Positions 1 to 7,403 of a stretch of 11,799 nucleotides of DNA are shown here, piece after piece. The position numbers were made by a program, and so were the translations under genes. Numbering within the stretch: position 1 is the stretch's first letter; every line of letters begins with the position of its first letter. Source of the DNA: Saprospiraceae bacterium (GTDB lineage: Bacteria; Bacteroidota; Bacteroidia; Chitinophagales; Saprospiraceae); NCBI GenBank assembly GCA_004297645.1, contig SCUG01000404.1, positions 1-11,799 of the forward strand. Reading direction: 5' to 3'. The notes under the pieces were generated by a model. The model did no database searches, was not told where the DNA came from, and saw only the letters and a list, made by a program, of their open reading frames with translations.

Positions 1-475
1 CGATCATTTTCAAATTGGTGCCGAATACAGCACCAATCTGACAAACCCTATCCTGAAGGTTACTGATAATGGAATAGCTATTGGCCAAGACACATACTCT
101 GAAAATTATTTCGGTGGTTTTTTGAGATCCAAAATTTCAAAATTTCCTGCTCAGCGGTTTGGATTAGTGCTCATGGCAGGTGGAGGCATTTATTCCACCT
201 CCGTCCAAGTTCGGCGGATAGGTAATCCCGGCGATGGCAAGCGCTACGATTACAAACAATATCCTGGGTTCAACGGTGGACTTGGTTTTTCCATCCCGGT
301 TGCCCGGCACATCATGCTCGAACTAGCCTACTCCTATCATTTGGTTACTCGTCCAGAACTGGCACCACATATACCAAAATACGATGCCTCCTATCATCGC
401 TTTAACGCCGGTGTCAGCTTTAATCTCGTTTTTGGCAAACGCGCTAAAGAGTACCCTGCATTTAGGGGAAGATAA
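1..475 (+). CDS. Outer-membrane beta-barrel protein, 3' end only
   Basis: This is the C-terminal 157 residues of a gene that begins before the window. The frame is open from base 2 to the TAA at 473-475, so the TTG at 122 is internal, not a start. The sequence shows alternating hydrophobic and polar beta-strands separated by turns: a Gly-rich strand around FGLVLMAGGGIYS, then GGLGFSIPV, HIMLELAYSYHLV, and a last strand FNAGVSFNLVF followed by a short basic tail. A final aromatic strand is the usual pattern of outer-membrane beta-barrels inserted by the BAM machinery; this class is common in Bacteroidota. The specific family and any substrate cannot be told from this fragment. It points the same way as the large surface protein downstream, but the 179-base gap argues against tight coupling. 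Confidence 0.7.
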   Translation, partial: DHFQIGAEYSTNLTNPILKVTDNGIAIGQDTYSENYFGGFLRSKISKFPAQRFGLVLMAGGGIYSTSVQVRRIGNPGDGKRYDYKQYPGFNGGLGFSIPVARHIMLELAYSYHLVTRPELAPHIPKYDASYHRFNAGVSFNLVFGKRAKEYPAFRGR

Positions 476-654
476 GTTGTTTCAATATCTGAAGTCCCTA
501 CGGGCGTTTCAATTCTTTGACTTAAGGAACGATGAAAGAATAAATTCGCCATTTGATGCGGCCCTTATTTGCTCATGCTGAGCGATATCGTCGTGAATGC
601 TAAGCATTTTCAACCCGGAATTCGTAATTTGCAGAAATTTTAATTACAATCACT
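476..654. other. Intergenic region before the SprB-repeat gene
   Basis: No convincing gene is seen. There are two small perfect inverted repeats: GCTCA/TGAGC at 571-583 with a 3-base loop, and AATGCT/AGCATT at 596-608 with a 1-base loop followed by TTTT at 607-610. The second could be a weak terminator-like or protein-binding palindrome. The best promoter-like string, TAATTTG at 625-631, is one base short of the Bacteroidota -7 box and lacks a properly spaced -33 TTG, so no promoter is called. The last 30 bases before 655 are strongly AT-rich, as is common just upstream of start codons in this phylum. Confidence 0.4.
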
Positions 655-3600
655 GTGAACAGCCACTTCCCCTCCCAGAATGTAATGCACCAGCATGCGA
701 TCTCCTGCGCAAAGAAGGTACACCGTTTGCTCTTAGCATTTTCCATTAGCTTTGTTTCCCTGGCGGCCAATGCCCAATTATCCGTGAATTTAATTTCCCA
801 AAATCCCCAATGCGGCGGCTTTTCAACGGGAGTTATCACGGCAATACCCAATGGAGGTACATCCCCATATTCTTACCTATGGAGCACGGGTGCTACTTCA
901 AATCCCATCACCAACCTGCCACCAGGTATCTACTCCGTCACTGTGACGGATATTCTCGGAAACACAGCTATAGCAACAGCTACGCTGACTTCTCCCCCAC
1001 CTTTGTCCGTTCATATTCATGTGGATTCCTGCACCCTCCCCGGCGCCATGACGGTAGTAGTTAGCGGAGGAGTTTTGCCTTATGATTATTTGTGGAATAC
1101 TGGAGAAACGACGGCTTCCATTTCCAATCTGGCGGTGGGCCAATATTGTGTCACCGTGCTGGATGGAAACAACTGTGGATTCGTAACCTGCCAATACATC
1201 GGGCAGCCACTCAGCGCCACAGTCAGCTCTACGCCTGTTGTATGCGCCAATAGCACTGGAGGTACCGCCACTGCATACAGGGCTGGGGGTATTGCGCCTT
1301 TTCATTATCAATGGAACAGCGGCCAAACCACCAAAGCGATAGAAAATTTACCTCCTGGTATTTACACGGCAACAGTAACGTCGTACAACGGGTGCACGGC
1401 AACCGCCTCCAACACAGTGGGCCTCGTGCCAGGCAATTTCAACGTGGGGTTGGATGTTATTCAACCCACTTGCTATGGCAGTCTTTCAGGAAGCATTGAT
1501 GCCCTGCCGCCCCCTGGTGGTGGTTATCCTTATCAATACAAATGGAGCAATGGCGAGTCTGGTCATTTTATAGACAGCCTAAGTGCTGGTTTTTATGGGG
1601 TGACGGTCACCGATAATTATGGCTGCATGGGCGAAAATTCCGACACCCTTTTTTATCAAAGCCATTTGACGGTGGGTACTTCGTCCACCAATCCGGCCTG
1701 TTTCAACTCGAACGATGGCTCCATCATCGCACTGCCGGCTGGCAGCGTTCCGCCATTCGGTTTTTTGTGGAGCAATGGAGATACGACAGCGACCATCGAA
1801 GAACTTGGGGCCGGTATATATAATGTAAGTGTGACCGACAGCCTCCTTTGTACGGCAGCAGTATCAGACACTTTGGTAGCTCCACCACCCTTCAACGTGC
1901 TGCTTTCTGCCATCAATGCTTCGCAATGTGGCGCTGCCGATGGCTCCGTTACAGCCACTCCGGAAGGCGGCGGAAGTGCACCATTTACTTTTACCTGGGA
2001 AAGTGGAGAATCTGACAGCACCCTGACCCATCTTGCCGTAGGTATTTACACCGTGAAAGTGGCATCTTCGGAAGGCTGTATTGCCTCAGATTCCATCGTC
2101 GTTGACCAACCCGACACACTCGCAGTTTCCGTATCCGGCACGCAGCTTATCTGCGGAGCGGATAGTTCAGGCACTATCATGGCATCCGTGATGTACGGCA
2201 CCGGCCCGTTCCAATTCGAATGGAACAACGGTGGTACCACACAAAACATATCGGGCTTGCCCGCCGGGCTTTATAAAGTCACGGTGACAAGCTCAGAAGG
2301 CTGTACAGGAGAGAATAGTCACGTCATTGTTGGTAGTCCGGAAATTAGTATCACATTGACCCCTGCAAACAGCGGCTGTTACGGTAATAGCATTGGTGAA
2401 ATAAATTCTACAGTATCGGGGGGTCTGGCTCCGCTGTTTTATCATTGGTCAAATGGGGCCACCACCCCTTCAATTTCAAATCTCCCTTCGGGAAATTACT
2501 ACCTCACCGTCACCGATGATGTGGGCTGTGCAGAGTCCCAATCTGCCATCATTGAGGAACCCGACACGCTTGCCCTCACTATCATTCAATCGCCGGGAAG
2601 CTGCGGCGGAAATGGGTTCATCGAACTGGAAATAGCAGGAGGAACCCAACCCTACATCATACTTTGGAACACCGGTGACACGACCAGCACGCTCCTCGAT
2701 ATCCCTGCTGGTGTGTACATAGCTACGGTGACCGATGCCAATGGATGCCAGGTTTCCGGCTCTGCGACGCTTCCCGATTTGCCAGGCGTAGGACTCCAAC
2801 TCACCCACTATAATACTACTTGCAATGGTTCCGGAGACGGTATGATACAGGCCCTGGCATCTCTGGGCACCCCACCCTATTCCTATCATTGGAGCAACGG
2901 AAGTTCAGCAAGTAGTATTAGCAACCTGAGTCCTGGAAACTACCAGCTTACCCTTACCGATGCGGCGGGTTGTACGCTTGCTTCATTGGCCGAAGTTACG
3001 GCAGGATATGCCTTGAACGTAACGGTGGAAGCACCCCTTTTCCTTTGCCAGGGCAACACGGCCACCGCTACCGCTTTGGTAACAAACGCCGTCCTCCCGG
3101 CAAGCTACACCTGGTCGAATGGCCAGAGTTTAGAGTCCATTTCGGGTTTGGAAGCTGGCGCTTATAGTGTCAGCATAGTAGATTCATTGGGATGTTTTGG
3201 CGAAGCCAATGCGTTCATTGCCCCTGCCGGTAATTTTGAAGTAACCGAAACTGTGGGAGAAATTTCCTGTTTCGGCGAGCAAAATGGCGGCATCAGCCTT
3301 GATGTGACAGGCGGCTTGCCTCCGCTGACTTATTCATGGAGTACAGGTGCGGCGTCCGCCGAAATAAGCAACCTCGGTCCCGGCACTTATTCGTACCATA
3401 TTTCGGACAGCGCCGGGTGCACCTATGATGGCTCCATTACGCTCAACGAGCCGCCGGTTCTTGTGCTCGAAATTGCAGCGACCAATGGCTCTTGCGGCAA
3501 TATGGGCTTGGCCACAACTACCGTTTCGGGTGGTAGCCCGAACTATACTTATTTATGGAGCAATACCATGATTACCCCCGAAATTACCAACCTCGAAAAT

Positions 3601-5373
3601 GGCACTTACTCACTGACGGTGACCGATGAGCACGGCTGCCAAACGACAGACTCAGCCACTGTGCTTGTGTTCGAAGTGCCGGAATGTAGCATTACTCTGA
3701 ACCATGCGGTTTCCACCATCGGTGGTGATGATGGCGAACTTCAGGCAATGATTTTTGGGGGAATCGGGCCATTTGATTTTTACTGGAGCAACGGGGACAC
3801 GACGGCCATTGCTGCCAATCTTGCCCCCGGCACCTACCAGCTTTTGGTGACTGATGTGGACAATTGCCAGTCCAATTGCTCTTTCACGCTACACAATCCT
3901 GGCAGAATAGGCGACCTCGCCTGGCTCGATGAAAATGGAAATGGAGTGCAGGACGACGGGGAACCCGGAGCTGGGGGGCTGGCTGTCACGCTCCAAGGCA
4001 CCGATGTTTACAACCTTGTACTCAACCAAACCACCGTCACGGATGGCTTTGGGTTATACTATTTCGTGGTACAGCCAGGTAGTTACAGCTTGTTTTTTGA
4101 TACCCCGCCTAACCGAGTGATCAGCCCGCCGAATCAAAGTGACAATGAACTCGACAGCGACGCGAACCCGGCGACGGGCCAGACGGAGTTATTCATCCTC
4201 GCCGATGGCGAAACGGCCATAGACTGGGACGCTGGATTCGCCCCGGCCTCGCCCTGCGACAATGCCACAACAGGGGGTACCATCTGTTGTGACCAAACCC
4301 TTTGCAACGCCGGAGACCTACCCCAACCTATCGAAAACGTCACCGAACCGGCCGGCGGTTCTGGCGCTTTGGAATACGTGTGGATGTACAGCACCAATCC
4401 TGGCCCATTCAACCAAACTACCTGGACTGCCATTCCGGCGGCTGAACAACCCGGCTTGACGCCCCCGGCCATTTCAGAAACCACTTGGTTTGTCCGGTTG
4501 GCAAAAAGAGAAAATTGCATTGACTTTCTTACCTCCAATATCATAGTTGTGAATGTGGCGGAGGCGAAGGTGGCAGCCATTCAGGGACCTTCGATTGCCT
4601 GCATCGACAGCCCGCTGAATTTCTCCACTGGCGACGGGGAACCCAGTGCCAGCTACGCCTGGTCGTTCGGCGATAGCGCCCAACCTGCCGTGGCCCAAAC
4701 GCCGTCGGTGGTAGGAGTCCGGTGGAGCACTCCCGGTCCCAAAATGATTATTCTAACCATTGCTTTCAATGGCTGCCTATCAGCCGACACGCTATTCGTG
4801 GAGGTGTTGGATAACGCTGCTGTTTGCAACGGAGCGTTTATTATTTCAGCCGAAAAGACGGGACCTTACGCCGTTCTCGTCAAATGGGACTATCCCGTTT
4901 CAGATTCCATCGAACGGTATTTTGAGGTAGAATGGGCACCTGGCGATGCGGGTTTCATTTCGCTCGGAGAGCCTGAAAGCATCGAACAGGAAGGAACATT
5001 ATTGCGATATAAGGCCGTTCACCTCAGCCCCGTTTTCGGAAAGAACTACTACCGCGCTCACCTGCTCGATGATGCTGGAAGCGAGTTATACTCCAACGTG
5101 GAGGAGGTCGTCATCACGGGAGAATTTAACCTGGTGCATGTATTCCCCAACCCGTTCGGCAAGATTATTAAAGCGGAATTTTTCGACCGGTATGATGCGG
5201 TCATTTACTTGGAATTGGTGGCGCCGGATGGCAGGCTGGTGCGTATTTTCAAAGCCCCGGAGGAAGGGTTCAGCGCCTCCTTCGATGTAGGCGATTTGGC
5301 CGCAGGCCTTTATTTTCTAAAGGTAAAATACAATGGCGCGCTTCAGAAAATTTACAAGATGGTGAAACTTTGA
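655..5373 (+). CDS. SprB-repeat surface protein with T9SS C-terminal sorting domain
   Basis: This is a 1572-residue secreted protein, probably an adhesin or gliding-type surface filament. The GTG at 655 is preferred because AT-rich non-coding sequence stops there; ATG at 685 (residue 11) is an alternative, and both keep the signal peptide (basic region near AKKVHR, hydrophobic core to about residue 38, likely cleavage after ANA at 40). Residues 42-1083 are 14 SprB-type repeats (PF13573-like), each about 74 residues with a YxYxWSNGxTTxxIxNL..GxYxVTVTDxxGC core. Residues 1084-1199 resemble an SdrD-B domain with the calcium-loop-like motif DENGNGVQDDGE. Residues 1200-1302 are Ig-like, about 1307-1388 PKD-like, and about 1391-1487 fibronectin-III-like. 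Residues 1491-1572 are a type A T9SS sorting domain (VFPNPF, then LAAGLYFLKV and KIYKMVKL). Known family members cross the outer membrane by T9SS and lose the tail. Adhesion or motility is inferred; SprB of Flavobacterium is several times longer. Confidence 0.9.
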   Translation: MNSHFPSQNVMHQHAISCAKKVHRLLLAFSISFVSLAANAQLSVNLISQNPQCGGFSTGVITAIPNGGTSPYSYLWSTGATSNPITNLPPGIYSVTVTDILGNTAIATATLTSPPPLSVHIHVDSCTLPGAMTVVVSGGVLPYDYLWNTGETTASISNLAVGQYCVTVLDGNNCGFVTCQYIGQPLSATVSSTPVVCANSTGGTATAYRAGGIAPFHYQWNSGQTTKAIENLPPGIYTATVTSYNGCTATASNTVGLVPGNFNVGLDVIQPTCYGSLSGSIDALPPPGGGYPYQYKWSNGESGHFIDSLSAGFYGVTVTDNYGCMGENSDTLFYQSHLTVGTSSTNPACFNSNDGSIIALPAGSVPPFGFLWSNGDTTATIEELGAGIYNVSVTDSLLCTAAVSDTLVAPPPFNVLLSAINASQCGAADGSVTATPEGGGSAPFTFTWESGESDSTLTHLAVGIYTVKVASSEGCIASDSIVVDQPDTLAVSVSGTQLICGADSSGTIMASVMYGTGPFQFEWNNGGTTQNISGLPAGLYKVTVTSSEGCTGENSHVIVGSPEISITLTPANSGCYGNSIGEINSTVSGGLAPLFYHWSNGATTPSISNLPSGNYYLTVTDDVGCAESQSAIIEEPDTLALTIIQSPGSCGGNGFIELEIAGGTQPYIILWNTGDTTSTLLDIPAGVYIATVTDANGCQVSGSATLPDLPGVGLQLTHYNTTCNGSGDGMIQALASLGTPPYSYHWSNGSSASSISNLSPGNYQLTLTDAAGCTLASLAEVTAGYALNVTVEAPLFLCQGNTATATALVTNAVLPASYTWSNGQSLESISGLEAGAYSVSIVDSLGCFGEANAFIAPAGNFEVTETVGEISCFGEQNGGISLDVTGGLPPLTYSWSTGAASAEISNLGPGTYSYHISDSAGCTYDGSITLNEPPVLVLEIAATNGSCGNMGLATTTVSGGSPNYTYLWSNTMITPEITNLENGTYSLTVTDEHGCQTTDSATVLVFEVPECSITLNHAVSTIGGDDGELQAMIFGGIGPFDFYWSNGDTTAIAANLAPGTYQLLVTDVDNCQSNCSFTLHNPGRIGDLAWLDENGNGVQDDGEPGAGGLAVTLQGTDVYNLVLNQTTVTDGFGLYYFVVQPGSYSLFFDTPPNRVISPPNQSDNELDSDANPATGQTELFILADGETAIDWDAGFAPASPCDNATTGGTICCDQTLCNAGDLPQPIENVTEPAGGSGALEYVWMYSTNPGPFNQTTWTAIPAAEQPGLTPPAISETTWFVRLAKRENCIDFLTSNIIVVNVAEAKVAAIQGPSIACIDSPLNFSTGDGEPSASYAWSFGDSAQPAVAQTPSVVGVRWSTPGPKMIILTIAFNGCLSADTLFVEVLDNAAVCNGAFIISAEKTGPYAVLVKWDYPVSDSIERYFEVEWAPGDAGFISLGEPESIEQEGTLLRYKAVHLSPVFGKNYYRAHLLDDAGSELYSNVEEVVITGEFNLVHVFPNPFGKIIKAEFFDRYDAVIYLELVAPDGRLVRIFKAPEEGFSASFDVGDLAAGLYFLKVKYNGALQKIYKMVKL
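778..3903 (+). repeat. Array of 14 tandem SprB-type protein repeats (about 222 bp each)
   Basis: The coding sequence for residues 42-1083 splits into 14 units averaging 74 residues. Each runs from a hydrophobic strand, through a cysteine followed by small or polar residues (CYG, CFG, CGG, CNG), a GG..P(Y/F) turn, an aromatic-x-W-(S/N)-(N/T/S)-G strand, a (I/L)xxL..G.Y strand, to (V/I)(T/S)D or similar plus a glycine-cysteine pair. The units are well diverged at DNA level, so this is an old array rather than a recent expansion. The edge units are less regular: unit 1 lacks the second cysteine, and in unit 14 the first cysteine is shifted. Confidence 0.88.
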
Positions 5374-5377
5374 TGGC

Positions 5378-6442
5378 TTACGCAGGCGGTAGGTCGTTGT
5401 CCTCCATCGGGGGCGGAGCGGCTTCCCTTCCTGAAAAACCATAAAATAGTTGTGACAAAAACGTGCCTGGGAAACGCTCTACATTTGGAAATCCCAGCCT
5501 TATGTCTTTCCCCGAAAACGGGATATAAGCTGTGCCGAAGATGTAGTCCCAGATGGCAAGCGTAATGCCGAAATTTATTCCAAAAGGTTTGTTTTTTGGC
5601 AAATCGTACGAATGGTGCCATATATGCATTTCCGGACTGTTGAACACGATTTTCATGGCCTTGCCTAAAATGAAAACTCCCACCATAGTGGAAATCACGA
5701 CAACGAGCGCCTGCTGTCCAATGTCTGGCTGGTGCAGCAGATTTATATCGAAACCACCCATGGCTATGACCAGACCAATCAAGATGCCCATCACACCGCC
5801 ACTTATCCATCCGGGTACAGAGATATTGGAGTGATTGTAGTGCCCCACGGCAAGCGTAAATATGTGGATGATGAAAAAATCGTACAGCCCAATGCCCATC
5901 AGCGCCAGCGGTAAATATTGAATGGTACGGTACACCACATTTTCCATCCAATGATACCGGAGATGTGCAGCAAAGCCCATCTGTTCTACGGAGTGGTGCA
6001 CTTTGTGAAACTCCCAAAGTGCAGGCGAGTGATGCAGCAGCCGGTGCACCCACCACTGTATGAAATCACTGACGAGAAATCCAGTTATCAAAATAGCCCA
6101 AGCCGGCCAACCGCTAAGCGGGTTGGATGCCTGCAAGTCAAAACTTATTGCCCAGAGAATGATATCGTTGAACAATTCAACCACCATATTGGAGGCCGCA
6201 TTGTAAAAAATGAGGGAGAACAGAAAAAAATTGAAGAACATGTAAAAAAAGTCAAGCCAGAAATTCTTTCGAAAAATCGGTTGGTTTTCCCGCCAGGGTT
6301 TTAGCAACTCCAGTAAAAAGAAAAAAACCGACACAAGCAGTAGCCAGTAAAAATAGTTATGCCAGTTGGGAGTGAGAATCGTGTTCCTTAGATACGAAGC
6401 ATATCCGCTGTAACCGTCAATGAAAGTTTTCAAATACTCCAA
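5378..6442 (-). CDS. Fatty acid hydroxylase / sterol desaturase superfamily membrane protein
   Basis: This 354-residue integral membrane protein matches the PF04116 superfamily, whose members use a histidine-bound di-iron centre and O2 to hydroxylate or desaturate lipids. Visible histidine clusters are HRLLHH (133-138), HKVHH (146-150), HYNH (201-204) and HIWHH (273-277), followed by the usual FGxxFG..LxxWDYxFGT region (287-304). Hydrophobic segments lie near residues 30-47, 62-82, 112-130, 176-198, 212-229 and 245-262. An unusual stretch of about 50 residues, including the last two hydrophobic segments, sits between the third and fourth histidine clusters. The start is TTG at 6442, 16 bases after the stop of the upstream prenyltransferase gene; no better ATG precedes the first membrane segment. 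Together with that gene it likely forms an operon. The substrate is unknown: sterol, fatty acid, carotenoid or quinone-like lipids are all possible. Confidence 0.87.
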   Translation of the reverse strand: MEYLKTFIDGYSGYASYLRNTILTPNWHNYFYWLLLVSVFFFLLELLKPWRENQPIFRKNFWLDFFYMFFNFFLFSLIFYNAASNMVVELFNDIILWAISFDLQASNPLSGWPAWAILITGFLVSDFIQWWVHRLLHHSPALWEFHKVHHSVEQMGFAAHLRYHWMENVVYRTIQYLPLALMGIGLYDFFIIHIFTLAVGHYNHSNISVPGWISGGVMGILIGLVIAMGGFDINLLHQPDIGQQALVVVISTMVGVFILGKAMKIVFNSPEMHIWHHSYDLPKNKPFGINFGITLAIWDYIFGTAYIPFSGKDIRLGFPNVERFPGTFLSQLFYGFSGREAAPPPMEDNDLPPA

Positions 6443-6458
6443 GACTAAGTGGGTTGAA

Positions 6459-7322
6459 TTACAGGTAAAAATCGAGAACCATTAGGCTACCGAAAACAAG
6501 GCTCGCAATGCCATTAGTTGTAAAAAACGCAAGATTAATTTTGCTCAGGTCATAGCGCCAGACCAGCGTATGTTGGTAAAAAAGAGAGGCAGAAAAAATT
6601 CCGGCTGCCGCCCAACTTAGCCAGCCGAGTTCCGGAAAGGCCTTGCCCGCCAAGGCGGCAGTTGCAAACACAGTAGTGGCGCATAAAATATGGAGACCTC
6701 TGGACAGCCTGAGCGCTTGCCTTCCACCTAATGTGGCGGGTATGGATTTCAAATTCATTGTTTTATCAAAATCTTCATCTTGCAAGGCGTAAATGATATC
6801 GAACCCCGATACCCAAAGGAGTACCACGCCAGAGTATAGCAAGGGGGTCAGCGCAAAATGACCCGTTACAGCCAGATAGGCGCAGATTGGTGCCAGCGCC
6901 AAGCCAAGTCCCAATACGAAATGGCATAATACAGTGAACCTTTTGGTGAAACTGTAACCCAATACGATGGCCAGTGCCACAGGCGAAAGGTAAAAACAGA
7001 TAGGGTTAATAAACCAGGTGGTTATTACGAAAAGCAGACTGTTGCCAATGGCAAAAAAAAATGCAGCCCTCGGTTTGATAATTCCGGCCGGTATTTCCCG
7101 GAAGGCAGTCCTTGGGTTTTTCTGGTCAATATCACGGTCGAGGAATCTGTTGAATGCCATTGCTGCGCTTCGCGCAAACACCATACACAATATCACCAAA
7201 ACGAAAAGCCTGGGATTGAATCCACCCCCTTCCGAATGGATGCCAATGAAAAAACCCAGCAAGGCAAAAGGCAGGGCAAAGATGGTGTGGCTGAATTTGA
7301 TAAGTGAGAAATATTTTCGCAT
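6459..7322 (-). CDS. UbiA-family prenyltransferase (putative 4-hydroxybenzoate polyprenyltransferase-like / MqnP-like)
   Basis: This 287-residue polytopic membrane protein starts at ATG 7322. UbiA-family enzymes transfer a polyprenyl chain from its diphosphate to an aromatic acceptor, using two Asp-rich motifs that bind Mg-diphosphate. Both motifs are present: NRFLDRDID (58-66, fitting NRxxDxxxD) and DEDFD (182-186) in the context GFDIIYALQDEDFD. That second context is typical of the 'UbiA-like' subgroup that includes MqnP of the futalosine menaquinone pathway rather than MenA. About eight to nine hydrophobic segments fill the rest. Menaquinone synthesis is therefore the likeliest role in this respiratory phylum, but ubiquinone-type naming by homology would be misleading. 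No other quinone genes are in the window. The next gene downstream is a hydroxylase-family protein 16 bases away, probably co-transcribed. Confidence 0.88.
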   Translation of the reverse strand: MRKYFSLIKFSHTIFALPFALLGFFIGIHSEGGGFNPRLFVLVILCMVFARSAAMAFNRFLDRDIDQKNPRTAFREIPAGIIKPRAAFFFAIGNSLLFVITTWFINPICFYLSPVALAIVLGYSFTKRFTVLCHFVLGLGLALAPICAYLAVTGHFALTPLLYSGVVLLWVSGFDIIYALQDEDFDKTMNLKSIPATLGGRQALRLSRGLHILCATTVFATAALAGKAFPELGWLSWAAAGIFSASLFYQHTLVWRYDLSKINLAFFTTNGIASLVFGSLMVLDFYL

Positions 7323-7346
7323 AGTTCGATTGCAATGGCCTCACAA

Positions 7347-7382
7347 AAAAGCCTGCACAAAATATAAATTGTGCAGGCTTTT
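7347..7382 (-). terminator. Intrinsic terminator after the DUF1573 gene (possibly bidirectional)
   Basis: A perfect 14-bp inverted repeat (AAAAGCCTGCACAA at 7347-7360, TTGTGCAGGCTTTT at 7369-7382) encloses an 8-base AT loop at 7361-7368. On the minus strand the GC-rich stem starts 22 bases beyond the DUF1573 stop codon and ends in a run of six T (7350-7345), a classic rho-independent terminator. On the plus strand the stem is also followed by TTTT, so it could act both ways, though no plus-strand gene reads into it. Only 24 bases separate it from the ATG of the UbiA gene. Confidence 0.88.
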
Positions 7383-7403
7383 CAGCTACGATGAGACTCC
7401 AGA

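Noticed and set aside
611..654. Promoter for the SprB-repeat gene
   Set aside because: TAATTTG at 625-631 is one base short of the -7 consensus and no TTG lies about 19 bases upstream.
898..1326. 142-codon minus-strand ORF, and several shorter ones opposite or inside the SprB-repeat gene
   Set aside because: They shadow a clearly coding frame with strong repeat conservation, and their products look like antisense translations of the repeats without recognisable domains.
778..3903. CRISPR array or DNA-level satellite
   Set aside because: The periodicity is at protein level with strongly diverged codons; there are no identical short repeats with unique spacers.
5352..6056. 234-codon minus-strand ORF overlapping the hydroxylase in another frame
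   Set aside because: The hydroxylase frame carries all four histidine clusters; the overlapping product is Cys/His/Arg-rich with no domain and is a frame shadow.
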